Source: Verrucomicrobiota bacterium
Lineage (GTDB): Bacteria > Verrucomicrobiota > Verrucomicrobiia > JABWAM01
Assembly (NCBI GenBank): GCA_023269615.1
Contig: JAHFSY010000034.1
Location: forward strand, 1-48,458
Direction: 5' to 3'
DNA: 48,458 nucleotides
The notes under the pieces were generated by a model, which was given only the letters and a program-made list of their open reading frames with translations, ran no database searches and had not been told where the DNA came from. Shown here in pieces: positions 7,905-17,110 of the stretch; the first letter of the stretch is position 1; the number at the start of each line of letters is the position of its first letter. A program made the translations under genes and the position numbers.

Positions 7905-9311
7905 TCATTTTGCGGTAGCAACGTACGGCTTGACCATCTTGGCCGGATCAACAACCCGGTCAAACTCCTGCTCCGTCACAAAGCCGAGTTTCAATGCGGC
8001 GGCCTTCAGCGTCAGGTCATTGTCCATCGCGTAGTGCGCGATCCGCGAAGCCTTGTCGTAGCCGATGACCGGCGCAAGCGCCGTCACGAGCATCAGCGAA
8101 CGATCCACGTTTTCCTTGATCTTTTTGAGATTCGGTTTTGTGCCCTCGACCAGGAACCTGCGAAAGTTCGTGCAGCCGTCTGTCAGGATGGTGATCGAGT
8201 GCGTGATGTTGAAAATGATCAGCGGCTTGTAGACGTTCATCTCCAGGTAACCGCCCGCGCCGCCAAAGCCGACCGCCACATCGTTGGCCATGACCTGCAC
8301 GGCGATCATCGTGAGGGCCTCGGCCTGGGTTGGGTTCACCTTGCCCGGCATGATGGACGAGCCCGGCTCGTTTTCGGGAATGATCAGCTCCGCAAAACCG
8401 GCCCGCGGACCGCACGACATCAGGCGGATGTCGTTGCCGATTTTGTAAAGCGAGACGGCCAGCGTGCGGAGCGTGCCTGAGAGCTGCACCAGGGCGTCGT
8501 GGGCTCCCTGCACGGTAAACTTGTTTGGCGCGCTGACGAATGACAATTTCGTCAGGCGCGCGATCTCGGCTGCAGCCGCCTCGGCAAACCCCGGCGCGCA
8601 GTTGATGCCGGTGCCGACCGCGGTGCCACCGAGCGCGAGATGATAGACGCCCTTGAGTGCATCCTGGAGGCGTTCGAGATTGTCCGTGAGCATGCCCGCA
8701 TAACCGGACCATTCCTGTCCGAGCGTCAACGGCGTTGCATCCTGCATGTGGGTGCGGCCGATCTTGACGACATCCTTCCACTCATTGGCTTTTGCTGCGA
8801 TGGCATCGCGCAGCATGGTCACCGATGGCAGCAATCGCGCCGTTGTGTTCACGCCGGCGGCGATGCACATCGCCGTGGGAAAGGAATCGTTGGAGGACTG
8901 CGACATGTTCACGTGGTCGTTGGGATGTACCGGCGCCTTGCTGCCCAGTGCGGTGCCTGCAAGCTGGCAGCAGCGATTTGAGATCACCTCGTTCACGTTC
9001 ATGTTGAACTGCGTGCCGCTGCCCGTCATCCAGACATGCAGGGGGAACATGTCGAGATGCTGACCATTCAGGATCTCATCGCAGACCTGCACGATTAGCC
9101 CGTGGGTGCGGTCGTCCAGCCGTTTTCCCGCATGGTTGGCATTCGCCGCCGCCTTCTTCAGCGTTGCGTAGGCGGAGATCATCTCCCGCGGGATCAGGTC
9201 CTTGCCGATGCTGAAATGCTCCAGCGAGCGCTGGGTTTGGGCACCCCAGAGACGATCGGCCGGAACCTCAACCTCGCCGAGGCTGTCCGTTTCCTTGCGA
9301 ATGTCAGCCAT
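7905..9311 (-). CDS. fumC: class II fumarate hydratase
   Basis: 468-aa enzyme of the fumarase/aspartase superfamily that hydrates fumarate to L-malate in the TCA cycle. Key segments: [18 protein letters not shown] near residue 96, [17 protein letters not shown] with the catalytic His near 190, and the signature [16 protein letters not shown] near 320. The fumarase-type N-terminus ([20 protein letters not shown]) argues against aspartase. The start is ATG 9311. The 60-codon upstream extension is rejected because it has no family similarity. It is the first gene of a fumC-malic enzyme unit and is divergent from the TauE gene across about 200 bp. Confidence 0.96.
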   Translation of the reverse strand: MADIRKETDSLGEVEVPADRLWGAQTQRSLEHFSIGKDLIPREMISAYATLKKAAANANHAGKRLDDRTHGLIVQVCDEILNGQHLDMFPLHVWMTGSGTQFNMNVNEVISNRCCQLAGTALGSKAPVHPNDHVNMSQSSNDSFPTAMCIAAGVNTTARLLPSVTMLRDAIAAKANEWKDVVKIGRTHMQDATPLTLGQEWSGYAGMLTDNLERLQDALKGVYHLALGGTAVGTGINCAPGFAEAAAAEIARLTKLSFVSAPNKFTVQGAHDALVQLSGTLRTLAVSLYKIGNDIRLMSCGPRAGFAELIIPENEPGSSIMPGKVNPTQAEALTMIAVQVMANDVAVGFGGAGGYLEMNVYKPLIIFNITHSITILTDGCTNFRRFLVEGTKPNLKKIKENVDRSLMLVTALAPVIGYDKASRIAHYAMDNDLTLKAAALKLGFVTEQEFDRVVDPAKMVKPYVATAK

Positions 9312-9514
9312 GGTGCACCACGCTGGTATGACAATATGAGTTCGTGCGCATGGGATTCCTCTCGGATTGGATGAGCGCACAACGTCATCTTTGAAGCAAG
9401 TTCCGAATGCCAATGAACTTTGATGATGTCCAGTCGAGTTGTATTCTTTCATCCGAGATTCATGAAAAGGATGGAAAAGAACCCACGACACGCTTACGCT
9501 GCGTCGTCTCCACC

Positions 9515-10351
9515 ATGGACAACCTCCAATTTTGCCTTCTCATCGGCGTCGGGTCGGTGCTCGCCGGACTTCTTGGCGCGTTGACGGGTCTGGGCGGCGG
9601 AACCATCGTCATCCCCATGCTGGTGCTGTTGTTCAAGGTTGACCTGCATTATGCGATTGGTGCGGCTCTCGTGTCCGTGATCGCGACATCGTCGGGTGCG
9701 GCGGCCGCTTATGTGCGAGACGGCTACAGCAACACGCGTGTCGGCATGTTTCTCGAAGTGGCCACCACGTTCGGTGCGTTGTGTGGGGCGGCCATTGCGG
9801 TTTACGTTTCGGGCAATGCCATCGCCATCATTTTTGGCGTGGTCCTTCTTTATAGCGCATGGCTCTCGCTCCGTCCCCATCGCGAGCAGGCCGGCGCCGA
9901 TACGTCGGACCCCCTGGCTGTGAAACTGAAGATGGATTCCAGTTATCCGACGCCCGATGGCCCCAAATCATACCATGTTCATCACCTGCCCGGCGGCTTT
10001 GGCCTGATGTGGGTGGCCGGCGTGCTTTCGGGTTTGCTCGGAATCGGTTCCGGGGCGATCAAGGTCCTTGCCATGGACACCGTGATGAAGCTGCCATTCA
10101 AGGTCTCCACCACGACGAGCAATTTCATGATCGGCGTGACCGCCGCCGCGAGTGCCGGCGTTTATCTCAACCGCGGCTACATTGATCCGGCGCTGGCCAT
10201 GCCCGTCATGCTCGGCGTGCTTGTGGGTGCGCTTTGGGGCGCGCGCGTTCTCATGCATGCGCAGGTCCGCATCCTGCGCATCGTGTTCAGCGCCGTGATC
10301 GTGTTCCTGGCGTTGCAAATGTTGTATCAGGGAATCACCGGAAAATTGTAA
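9515..10351 (+). CDS. TauE/SafE-family sulfite/anion exporter
   Basis: Integral membrane protein of 278 aa with about eight helices, in two halves that each begin with a glycine-rich repeat ([12 protein letters not shown] near residue 19 and [12 protein letters not shown] near 174), the hallmark of the TauE/SafE/DUF81 family. A hydrophilic loop at about 122-160 separates the halves. The family moves sulfite, sulfoacetate and related organic anions. The start is ATG 9515; upstream open frame lacks family similarity. It is followed after one base by a DUF1634 gene, a common pairing, which supports a two-component transporter. Confidence 0.9.
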   Translation: MDNLQFCLLIGVGSVLAGLLGALTGLGGGTIVIPMLVLLFKVDLHYAIGAALVSVIATSSGAAAAYVRDGYSNTRVGMFLEVATTFGALCGAAIAVYVSGNAIAIIFGVVLLYSAWLSLRPHREQAGADTSDPLAVKLKMDSSYPTPDGPKSYHVHHLPGGFGLMWVAGVLSGLLGIGSGAIKVLAMDTVMKLPFKVSTTTSNFMIGVTAAASAGVYLNRGYIDPALAMPVMLGVLVGALWGARVLMHAQVRILRIVFSAVIVFLALQMLYQGITGKL

Positions 10352-10352
10352 C

Positions 10353-10745
10353 ATGATCCCGCGCAAGCCATGGAGTGATTACGATTCCGAGCAGATCATC
10401 GGTCGTCTGCTGCGTAATGGCGTCATTCTGTCGGCTGTCGTCGCGATCATGGGCGCCGTGTTTTTCATGGTGATGCACGGAAGTGAGGAGCCGCACTATC
10501 GCATTTTTGTGGGCGAGCCCACCGATTTGAAAAGCGTCCATGGAGTGCTCAGCGATCTGTTCAAGGGGAAGTCCCGTGCGATCATCCAATTCGGCATCCT
10601 GCTGCTGATCGCGACCCCGGTGGCCCGCGTGGCATTTTCCGTTTATGCGTTCATGCGTGAGCGTGACCGCGTCTACGTTTGCGTGACGCTTCTTGTGCTG
10701 GCGTTGCTCCTTTTGAGTCTCAGCGGCACCGGGTTAACGGGTTAG
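10353..10745 (+). CDS. DUF1634 membrane protein, partner of the TauE exporter
   Basis: 130-aa protein with three predicted membrane helices (about 22-42, 78-97, 106-126) and a short extracytoplasmic loop. The N-terminal SEQIIGRLLRNGVILSAVV and the ATPVARVAFSVYAF segment are typical of DUF1634. It starts one base after the exporter stop, so the two are cotranscribed and probably translationally coupled. It probably assists the exporter; its exact role is not known. Confidence 0.85.
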   Translation: MIPRKPWSDYDSEQIIGRLLRNGVILSAVVAIMGAVFFMVMHGSEEPHYRIFVGEPTDLKSVHGVLSDLFKGKSRAIIQFGILLLIATPVARVAFSVYAFMRERDRVYVCVTLLVLALLLLSLSGTGLTG

Positions 10746-10746
10746 C

Positions 10747-10821
10747 CCTGTAGGAGCCGTTGCCAACGGCGATCCGGGTTCCCTCCCCATCCCGGTCGCC
10801 GTTGGCAACGGCTCCTACAGG
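10747..10821. repeat. REP-like long inverted repeat
   Basis: Arms 10747-10778 and 10791-10821 begin CCTGTAGGAGCCGTTGCC and are reverse complements apart from a single inserted base. Each arm also holds its own small hairpin (GCCGTT/AACGGC). The GTAGGAGC..GGCGATC layout resembles REP elements described from gamma-proteobacteria. It begins one base after the DUF1634 stop and may also end that transcript. A half-copy occurs at 43351-43383. Confidence 0.9.
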
Positions 10822-10928
10822 CGAAAAAACACTTTGCAGAAAATGGACCAACTGTTCCCAAGAGGCACCAACCGATCACCCCATTTTTGTCTTTCAACTT
10901 TCAACTTTCGGCCTTCAACTATTCCGCC

Positions 10929-12887
10929 ATGACACTTCAAGAACTCGAGAAGGCCTCCCCGTTTGACGGTTTCTGGAATGTGCGCGACCAGCTCAAATGC
11001 CACATCCATACCCGTTCCCATCGCGCCTTCGATGCCGGCGACGCGGCTCGTGATGCCATCACCACGCCCGAGGCTCTCCAGAAGCGTCAACGCGAAGTCC
11101 GTGAATTTTTCCCCCGCTGCCTCGGCGGCCTTCCTCCGCTCGATACGCCGCTCAACGCGCGCGTCACGGGTTCCGTCGAAGGTCGCACATTCAAGGTGGA
11201 AAAGATCATCTATGAATCGCGTCCGAAACATTATGTCACCGCCAGCCTTTATCTTCCCCATGGGTTGAAGGGTCCGCAGGGCGCGGTGCTCTTTCTCTGC
11301 GGACACTGGGGTCTTGGCAGGCTCGCGAACCAATACCAGATGGTGTGCCACACGCTCGCGCAGGCAGGGCTCATCGTTCTCGCCCAGGACCCTGTGGGAC
11401 AAGGCGAACGCTGGAGCTATTACGAATCGGCGTTCAAGGACAGCACCGTTGAGCAGGGTGTGTATGAGCACGATTACGCGGGCATCCAGGCACGGATGAT
11501 CGGCGACGGCATCGCGCGCTATTTCCTGCACGACGCCATGCGGAGCATTGATTATCTGCGAAGCCGTCCCGAGGTGGATTCTGAAAAAATCGGCGTGACC
11601 GGCAATTCCGGCGGCGGGACGCAGACGGGTTTCCTGATGATGTGCGATCCGCGCATCGCGGCGGCGGCCCCGGGCACATTCCTCATGAACCGCCGGACAT
11701 ACCTCGAAGGCGGCGGTGCGCAGGATTGCGAGCAGATCTGGCGCGGCTTCACGGCTGCGGGATATGACCACGAGGATATTCTCATGGGGATGACACCCCG
11801 GCCTGTTCGTGTGCTGGCCACCACGTATGATTTTTTTCCGATCGAAGGGACGCGTTGCACGGTGGAGCGATGCAAGCGCCTTTGGGCGATGTGTGGAAAG
11901 CCCGATCTGCTCGACCTGGTTGAGGACCGTTCCACGCACATGTATTCCTCCGCGCTCGCCAAAGCTTCTGCGGAGTTTTTCGTGCATCATCTGCTCGGGC
12001 GCAAACCCAATCCGGGCTTCGAGGGGGTGAAGCAATTCGAGCCGTCACAGCTTTGGAGCACCAGGTCGGGACAAGTTCGCGAGGAGTTTTCGGACGCGCG
12101 GTTTGTCCACCACGAAAATCGCGATCGCCTGTATGAACTGGAAAAAGCGCGTGCCGCACTTCCACCCGCGCAACGCAAGGAGCGTGTTCTTGACTGGCTG
12201 CGGCAGCGCGTGACATCCCATCGCAAGCCGTGTCCGATGAACCTGCGGGTTTATCAGAAGGACGCGTTTCGCGGGCTGGCGGTCGAGATGGGCCTCTGGT
12301 GGGCGCAGGAGGGCATCTTCAATCACGCGCAGGTTTTTCGCGATGTGCTTCAGGCCGGCAAGACATTGCCCGTGACGATTGCAGTATGGGATGGAGGAAC
12401 GACGTCGCTTCATCCGCATATTGCATGGATTCGTTCTGAGTGCGAGGCGGGTCGTGCGGTGATGGTGCTGAACACGAGCGGCGTGGGCGCGATCATGCCA
12501 AATCCCATGAGCATGTGGGGCGTGAACGACACGTTTGGCTCGATCTACGTGTGCTGTGACAATCTTGAGTGGCTGGATGACGACCTCGCGGCCATGCGGA
12601 CCTTCGATGTCACCAGGGCGATGGATGTGCTGGCGGAGTGGCCGGGGCTTGACGTGAAAGGGATCAGTTTATATGCCCATGGGCGTCAGGGCGTGTACGC
12701 CCAATTTGCCGGCGTGCTGGATGGGCGTGCAAAGAAAGTGGTGGTGGAAGCGGGCATGGGAAGTTACGCAAACTGGGTGAGCTCGAGGTATTATGACACG
12801 CATGATGTGAAAAGCATCATCATGCACGGGATGTTGAAGAGGTGCGATTTGCCGGATATTGAGAGGTGGACGGAGGAGAGAAAATAA
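10929..12887 (+). CDS. large alpha/beta hydrolase, acetyl-xylan-esterase-like
   Basis: 652-aa protein. The N-terminal half is an alpha/beta hydrolase: oxyanion region LFLCGHWGLGR near residue 121, DPVGQGERW near 154, and nucleophile elbow GNSGGG with Ser227. The C-terminal half (about 420-640) looks like a second, degenerate hydrolase domain without an obvious GxSxG; it contains the segment DVKGISLYAHGRQG. No signal peptide is evident. The start is ATG 10929 after a CT-rich leader with TTTCAACTTTCAACTTTC and no Shine-Dalgarno sequence. Related proteins are annotated as acetyl xylan esterase or simply alpha/beta hydrolase, so the substrate is open. The plsY gene follows after 19 bp. Confidence 0.78.
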   Translation: MTLQELEKASPFDGFWNVRDQLKCHIHTRSHRAFDAGDAARDAITTPEALQKRQREVREFFPRCLGGLPPLDTPLNARVTGSVEGRTFKVEKIIYESRPKHYVTASLYLPHGLKGPQGAVLFLCGHWGLGRLANQYQMVCHTLAQAGLIVLAQDPVGQGERWSYYESAFKDSTVEQGVYEHDYAGIQARMIGDGIARYFLHDAMRSIDYLRSRPEVDSEKIGVTGNSGGGTQTGFLMMCDPRIAAAAPGTFLMNRRTYLEGGGAQDCEQIWRGFTAAGYDHEDILMGMTPRPVRVLATTYDFFPIEGTRCTVERCKRLWAMCGKPDLLDLVEDRSTHMYSSALAKASAEFFVHHLLGRKPNPGFEGVKQFEPSQLWSTRSGQVREEFSDARFVHHENRDRLYELEKARAALPPAQRKERVLDWLRQRVTSHRKPCPMNLRVYQKDAFRGLAVEMGLWWAQEGIFNHAQVFRDVLQAGKTLPVTIAVWDGGTTSLHPHIAWIRSECEAGRAVMVLNTSGVGAIMPNPMSMWGVNDTFGSIYVCCDNLEWLDDDLAAMRTFDVTRAMDVLAEWPGLDVKGISLYAHGRQGVYAQFAGVLDGRAKKVVVEAGMGSYANWVSSRYYDTHDVKSIIMHGMLKRCDLPDIERWTEERK

Positions 12888-12906
12888 ATCAATTCCAAAT
12901 CACAAC

Positions 12907-13572
12907 ATGCCATTCCTCGTCAATCTGTTCGGCTTTTTGGTGTTTTTCTTCCTGCCCGCCTATCTCGTGGGCTCCATTCCCTACGGCTACATCATTGGAC
13001 GTTTAAAGGGCGTTGATATTCGCAAGCAGGGCAGCGGCAACATCGGGGCCACCAACGTCTGGCGCGTACTGGGCAAGGGGTGGGGCATGACGACCTTTGT
13101 CCTCGACTTTCTGAAGGTTCCGCTTGCATCGAAGTGCATCAGCAGGCTGGTGGTTCCGCCCCCGCCTGATTTGCTGGGGTGGGCCCTGATCACCATTTTT
13201 CTTGGCGCGGTGATTGGACACAATTTCCCGATCTGGCTGAAATTCAAAGGAGGCAAGGGAATTGCCACCACGGCCGGGGGATTGCTCGGTTTGATGCCGC
13301 ACGCATTCTTGCTGGTGCTGGCGGTGTGGATTGTGGTGTTCACCGTTTTTCGTTATGTTTCGCTTGCATCCCTTGCTGCCGCCCTGGTCTTGCCTCCGGC
13401 AACGTGGTTTTTCGCACGGGGTGACAAGGTGCTGCTGGGTTTTTCCTGCCTTCTCGCCGTCATGGCCATCTGGCGTCACCGCTCGAACATCCAACGGTTG
13501 CTGGGTGGAACCGAGCACAAGTGGAGCCGCAGGGCGAAGGATGACGAAACGGAAACGGGAGGCGGCGCTTGA
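12907..13572 (+). CDS. plsY: acyl-phosphate:glycerol-3-phosphate acyltransferase
   Basis: Inner-membrane enzyme of 221 aa that moves an acyl group from acyl-phosphate to glycerol-3-phosphate, the first step of phospholipid synthesis in most bacteria. The three conserved loops are visible: GSIPYGYIIGRLKGVDIR running into GSGNIGATNVWR (about 21-55), the HNFPIWLKFKGGKGIATTAG block (about 100-120), and a third block around WRHRSNIQRLLGGTEHK near the C-terminus. Five or so membrane helices are evident. It overlaps gpsA by four bases, placing synthesis of glycerol-3-phosphate and its acylation in one unit. Confidence 0.95.
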   Translation: MPFLVNLFGFLVFFFLPAYLVGSIPYGYIIGRLKGVDIRKQGSGNIGATNVWRVLGKGWGMTTFVLDFLKVPLASKCISRLVVPPPPDLLGWALITIFLGAVIGHNFPIWLKFKGGKGIATTAGGLLGLMPHAFLLVLAVWIVVFTVFRYVSLASLAAALVLPPATWFFARGDKVLLGFSCLLAVMAIWRHRSNIQRLLGGTEHKWSRRAKDDETETGGGA

Positions 13573-14507
13573 AGATTGCTGTCATTGGCAACGGAGCATG
13601 GGGCTCGGCCCTGGCGTCGCTTGCGCGCAGACGGGGTCACCCCGTCTCGGTGTGGGGGCGACATCCGCGTGATGGCGAATGCCCTGGCTTGGAGGAAGCG
13701 CTGAAGGACGCCGAGGTGATTTTGCTCGGCGTGGCGTCGCATGCGATGCGGGAGGTTTGTGAGAAATCAAAGGCCCACATCCCGAGCCATGCGGTTTTGG
13801 TTTCGCTCGCCAAGGGGATTGAGCAGGACACGGATCTGCGCATGTCGCAGGTGATTGCGGCGGCGACGGGGCGCCGCGAAATTGCGGCGATGTCGGGGCC
13901 GACTTTTGCGTCGGAAGTATTGCGGGGTGTGCCGAGCGCGATCGTTTGCGCTGCGGAGGATGAAGGCTGGGCAAAGCGCATACAGGCTGCCTTGAACGGG
14001 GACGATTTCCGGGTGTACACGCACACGGACGTGACGGGTGTGGAACTGGGGGGGGCGCTGAAAAACATCATGGCCATCGCCGCCGGCGTCTGTGTCGGGC
14101 TTGGGTTGGGAGAGAACACCGTTGCCGCCTTGATTACGCGCGGACTCGCAGAGCTTTCGCGCATCGGCACCGCGCTGGGCGGGCAGCCCCACACATTTTA
14201 CGGGCTCAGCGGGGTGGGGGATTTGATCCTGACCTGCTCCAGCCGGCAAAGCCGGAACCGCCTTGTGGGCGAGGGGTTGGGGCGTGGCGAGACGCTGCAG
14301 CAAGTGCTGTCGTTGTTGAAGGGGACCGCGGAGGGCGTGAAGACGTCACGTTCCGTGTATCAAATATTACAACGCGAAAGGCTGGAGGCGCCGATTCTGC
14401 AGGAGATTTATTCGGTGCTGTACGAGGGAAAGCCTGCGAGGGAAGCGGTGCGCGCGTTGATGGGGCGCGAGCCGAAGAGCGAGTTTGCGCCGCGAGTCAG
14501 CGGCTGA
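13569..14507 (+). CDS. gpsA: glycerol-3-phosphate dehydrogenase [NAD(P)+], shortened N-domain
   Basis: 312-aa enzyme that reduces dihydroxyacetone phosphate to glycerol-3-phosphate for PlsY. The nucleotide fold starts at MKIAVIGNGAWGSA. Later landmarks are SLAKGIEQDTD, MSGPTFASEV, catalytic Lys in ELGGALKNIMAIAAG, and GLSGVGDLILTCSSRQSRN. The start is TTG at 13569, overlapping the plsY stop as TTGA and preceded by GGGAGG. Oddity: between WGRHP and the helix PGLEEALKDAEVILLG about two dozen residues usually present in GpsA (the asparagine-rich stretch ending in YLPG.xLP) are missing. All catalytic parts remain, so activity is likely. Confidence 0.93.
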   Translation: MKIAVIGNGAWGSALASLARRRGHPVSVWGRHPRDGECPGLEEALKDAEVILLGVASHAMREVCEKSKAHIPSHAVLVSLAKGIEQDTDLRMSQVIAAATGRREIAAMSGPTFASEVLRGVPSAIVCAAEDEGWAKRIQAALNGDDFRVYTHTDVTGVELGGALKNIMAIAAGVCVGLGLGENTVAALITRGLAELSRIGTALGGQPHTFYGLSGVGDLILTCSSRQSRNRLVGEGLGRGETLQQVLSLLKGTAEGVKTSRSVYQILQRERLEAPILQEIYSVLYEGKPAREAVRALMGREPKSEFAPRVSG

Positions 14508-14521
14508 GGCCTGCGTCACCA

Positions 14522-14540
14522 ACGGGGTCAACGACCCCGT
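14522..14540. terminator. hairpin between convergent gpsA and TPR gene
   Basis: An 8-bp perfect stem ACGGGGTC/GACCCCGT with a 3-nt loop lies in a 45-bp gap between two converging genes. There is no T-run. It could serve both strands. The same core recurs inside gpsA at 13629-13647. Confidence 0.45.
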
Positions 14541-14552
14541 CCACAGCGGAGG

Positions 14553-16205
14553 TTACTTGACGAGCAACTTTTCCAGCTCCGCGTCCTTGGGCACACCCAT
14601 TTCAATGGCTGTCTTGTAGTGCTTGCGGGCGAGTTCGACGGAGGGGGGATTCTGCGAGGCATACACCACGGCGAGGTTGAAATGGGCATCACCGTAATCG
14701 GGCTTCAACTCGAGCGCCTTGAGGAGTTCCTTCTCCGCAGCTTCCTGATAGCCTTTCTGGCTGTAGGTGATGCCGAGATAATTGTGGGTCTCGAAATTAG
14801 TCGGGGCGAGCGAGATGGCGCGGGTCAGTGAACTCACGGCATCGTCAAACTTTCCCTGGCGATATTGGACGATGCCGAGCACCGAGAGTGAAAATGCGTC
14901 CTGGGGATCAATGGCCAGTGCTGCCGACAGGTTTGCGGCGGCCTCGTCAATCTTGTCCTGGCGGAAACGAATGACTCCCAGATTGGAAAGGGCGAAAAGA
15001 TTTTTTGGCTCCGTCTGCAAAATCAACTCGTATTTCGCAGCGGCGCCATTGATGTCGCCCGAAGCGAAAAGGCGCTTGGCATCGGCGGCAAGGACGGTGT
15101 TGTCCCCGGAAAGTTTCATCCCTGAATCGCCGCCGCCCGTGCTCGTGTCCGTGGTCTTGTTTGCCGTGACCACGCCGCTGAGTTTGTTGGGGTCATCCGT
15201 GGGGCGCAGGGTGGTGGATGGGGTTTTGAGAAGCAGCTTTTCGTCATTCGAGAGCGGAGTCAGGGGTGTTTGCAGGATTTCGATCTGGGCGCGGATGGCC
15301 TCGGTGCGGGAGCCGAGTTCCTTGAGTTCCACGGCCAGCGTGTCGCGCGCGGCATTGCGCTTGGCGTCCTCCTGGAACTGGCGGTCCACGATGGAACGCA
15401 GGAGGGCATTTTCCTTCGTCAACGTCTGGAGCACCTCGGGTGCAATGGTGGAGGCGGCACTGGAGGTGGCCGTCTTTAGCTGGGTGCGGGTTTCGTCGAG
15501 ATCCTTCTTGAGCGCATCGTTGTCGGCCTTGAGCTGCTCATTCTCCTTCCGAGTCGCATCCAGGGCGGCCTGGGTTTTGGTGAGTTCATCCTTGAGCGCT
15601 TTCACGCGTTCGTCGGTGGGCAGTTTGGAACTGCGGAGGTCGGCCTCGGCCCTGCGCAGGCGCGTCTCGATGTCGCTTTTTTCATTCTGAACTTTCTGCA
15701 GATCGGAGCGTGCCTGGCTGAGTTCGTGCTCGAGGTTGGCGATGCGGTCGGCCGGAGTGCTGCCAACGGGCAGGGGTTTGTCATCGGCTGCGGAAGGTGC
15801 AGGGGCAGGAGTGACGCCATTGGGCACGGTATTGACTGGCTTGCCAGGCTCGGGGGCTGGTGCAAGGACTGACGGGGTTGGTGTGGGAGCAGGCTCGGGT
15901 TCCACCGCGGTATCCTCAGGCTCGATTTTTCCTCCCGCCTTGATGATGTGTTCCGTGCAATACTTGCTGCGGTAGGCGATGATGTTCGGGTTCCAGTCGG
16001 GATTCTTGCGCTTGATCGTCCGAAGTATCTTGAGCGCGGCGGTGTATTTCTCGATGGCCTTGGGTGTTTCCCCGCCTTTCTCCGCAGCGTCTCCATCCTG
16101 CAACAGGAAGTAAGCCTTCAGGAAATCGTCGGCCGTCTCCGCCCGCAAAGGCAGCACGGCAAAGATCAAGGCCAGGACGCCGATGAGATGGGAGAATTTG
16201 CGCAT
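14553..16205 (-). CDS. secreted TPR protein with central coiled coil
   Basis: 550-aa protein with an N-terminal signal peptide (residues 1-22, cleavage after LRA), so it acts in the periplasm or outside. A short helical N-domain (23-95) is followed by a Pro/Ala-rich linker (about 100-150), a long coiled coil with heptads of Leu, Glu and Lys (about 155-310), a second linker, and three to four TPR units (about 375-530; motifs ALSNLGVIRFRQDKIDEAAA and THNYLGITYSQKGYQEAAE). The layout suggests a structural or scaffold protein of the envelope. It starts 21 bp downstream of the lipoprotein stop and is probably in its transcript. No enzyme motif was seen. Confidence 0.82.
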   Translation of the reverse strand: MRKFSHLIGVLALIFAVLPLRAETADDFLKAYFLLQDGDAAEKGGETPKAIEKYTAALKILRTIKRKNPDWNPNIIAYRSKYCTEHIIKAGGKIEPEDTAVEPEPAPTPTPSVLAPAPEPGKPVNTVPNGVTPAPAPSAADDKPLPVGSTPADRIANLEHELSQARSDLQKVQNEKSDIETRLRRAEADLRSSKLPTDERVKALKDELTKTQAALDATRKENEQLKADNDALKKDLDETRTQLKTATSSAASTIAPEVLQTLTKENALLRSIVDRQFQEDAKRNAARDTLAVELKELGSRTEAIRAQIEILQTPLTPLSNDEKLLLKTPSTTLRPTDDPNKLSGVVTANKTTDTSTGGGDSGMKLSGDNTVLAADAKRLFASGDINGAAAKYELILQTEPKNLFALSNLGVIRFRQDKIDEAAANLSAALAIDPQDAFSLSVLGIVQYRQGKFDDAVSSLTRAISLAPTNFETHNYLGITYSQKGYQEAAEKELLKALELKPDYGDAHFNLAVVYASQNPPSVELARKHYKTAIEMGVPKDAELEKLLVK

Positions 16206-16226
16206 GAGAGTGGGGGGAGTTAAGAA

Positions 16227-16994
16227 TTATCGGACCACATCTCCGCGTCGGAGTGTGCCGGTGAGAGTGTCGGCAGTCGCCATGGAGCCCTTGATGGGGG
16301 GCGTGATGCGAATGCTTCCGACAAATTGATTGTCGCGATACACGCCCATTTCGGAGCGAACGGGAGGGACGCCGGTTTGCTGGAAGTCAATGACGACGAA
16401 ACCCTTCTTCGTGTTCACGCTGGCAATGTGTCCTTCGTAAGAGGGTGTATCGGCAGCAGCAGGAGGAGCCGCTGCGGGGGTTTCGCTGGTTTTGGCTTCT
16501 GCCGTCTTGGATTCCGTTCCGGGGGCGGGGACGGGTTCGGCGGGTTTCGAATCTGCTGCAGGAGCGGGAGCAGGTTCAGCAGGTTTTGAATCTGTCGCGG
16601 GAGCGGGAGCGGGTTCGGCGGGTTTCGAATCTGCCGCGGGGGCGGAAGCCGGTTCGGTTTCGGGTTCGGCAAGTTTGGAGTCCTCAGCAGGAGCTGTTGT
16701 TTTTTCAGGGGCTGGGAGGGGCTTCGACGACGTGGTTGTTGCTTCAGCCTTTGTCGAATTCTTCGCGGGTTGCGATTCGGCAAGCAACATTGCCTCATCC
16801 TTTGCTGCTGCCGCATCAGCCGCCGTGTCGGCTGTGTCGGCTGTGTCGGCTGCGCCGGTCGTGTCGGCGGTATCGGCGGTATCGGGCTCTTTGTTCGCTG
16901 CCTTGTTTTGCTGCGTGGTTTCGCAGCCGACCAGTGCAAGGACCAAGGCAAAAACACAGAGTGAGGCAAAGGCCGATATTGATTTCATATTCAT
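16227..16994 (-). CDS. repeat-rich lipoprotein
   Basis: 255-aa predicted lipoprotein. The lipobox LALVGC puts the lipid Cys near residue 24 after a hydrophobic signal. The next 150 residues are low complexity: TAD/AADTADT repeats, then 13-residue repeats of ADSKPAEPAPAPA, a typical cell-wall- or periplasm-spanning linker. A folded C-terminal domain (about 185-255) begins at YEGHIASVNTKKGFVVIDF and looks like a small beta-barrel. ATG 16994 is chosen over ATG 16988 because GGGAAG lies 8 nt upstream of it. A sigma70-like promoter lies just before the gene. Probably an envelope anchor or tether; function unknown. Confidence 0.82.
   Translation of the reverse strand: MNMKSISAFASLCVFALVLALVGCETTQQNKAANKEPDTADTADTTGAADTADTADTAADAAAAKDEAMLLAESQPAKNSTKAEATTTSSKPLPAPEKTTAPAEDSKLAEPETEPASAPAADSKPAEPAPAPATDSKPAEPAPAPAADSKPAEPVPAPGTESKTAEAKTSETPAAAPPAAADTPSYEGHIASVNTKKGFVVIDFQQTGVPPVRSEMGVYRDNQFVGSIRITPPIKGSMATADTLTGTLRRGDVVR
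16512..16650 (-). repeat. 39-bp tandem repeats coding a Pro/Ala linker
   Basis: Three to four head-to-tail 39-bp units, with unit starts at 16551, 16590 and 16629 and a diverged unit at each end. Each encodes 13 residues close to ADSKPAEPAPAPA in the lipoprotein. Copy number of such repeats tends to vary between strains. Confidence 0.85.
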
Positions 16995-17021
16995 AAAGAA
17001 AGCTTCCCGTGAATGGAAAAA

Positions 17022-17051
17022 TTTATAGCACACTTTCCGGGTTTTGGTCAA
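17022..17051 (-). promoter_or_regulatory. sigma70-like promoter of the lipoprotein-TPR unit
   Basis: Reading the minus strand: TTGACC (-35), 18-bp spacer, TATAAA (-10), then a leader of about 27 nt with GGGAAG before the ATG at 16994. This is the clearest sigma70-type promoter in the window. Confidence 0.7.
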
Positions 17052-17110
17052 CCTGCTTTCTTTGGTAACATCTTCTGCAAGGGGCACTTACGACAACGGG
17101 GTTTCTTTCG

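Noticed and set aside
16512..16650. CRISPR-like or satellite array from regular 39-bp spacing
   Set aside because: The units are contiguous without spacers and keep one reading frame as a Pro/Ala linker.
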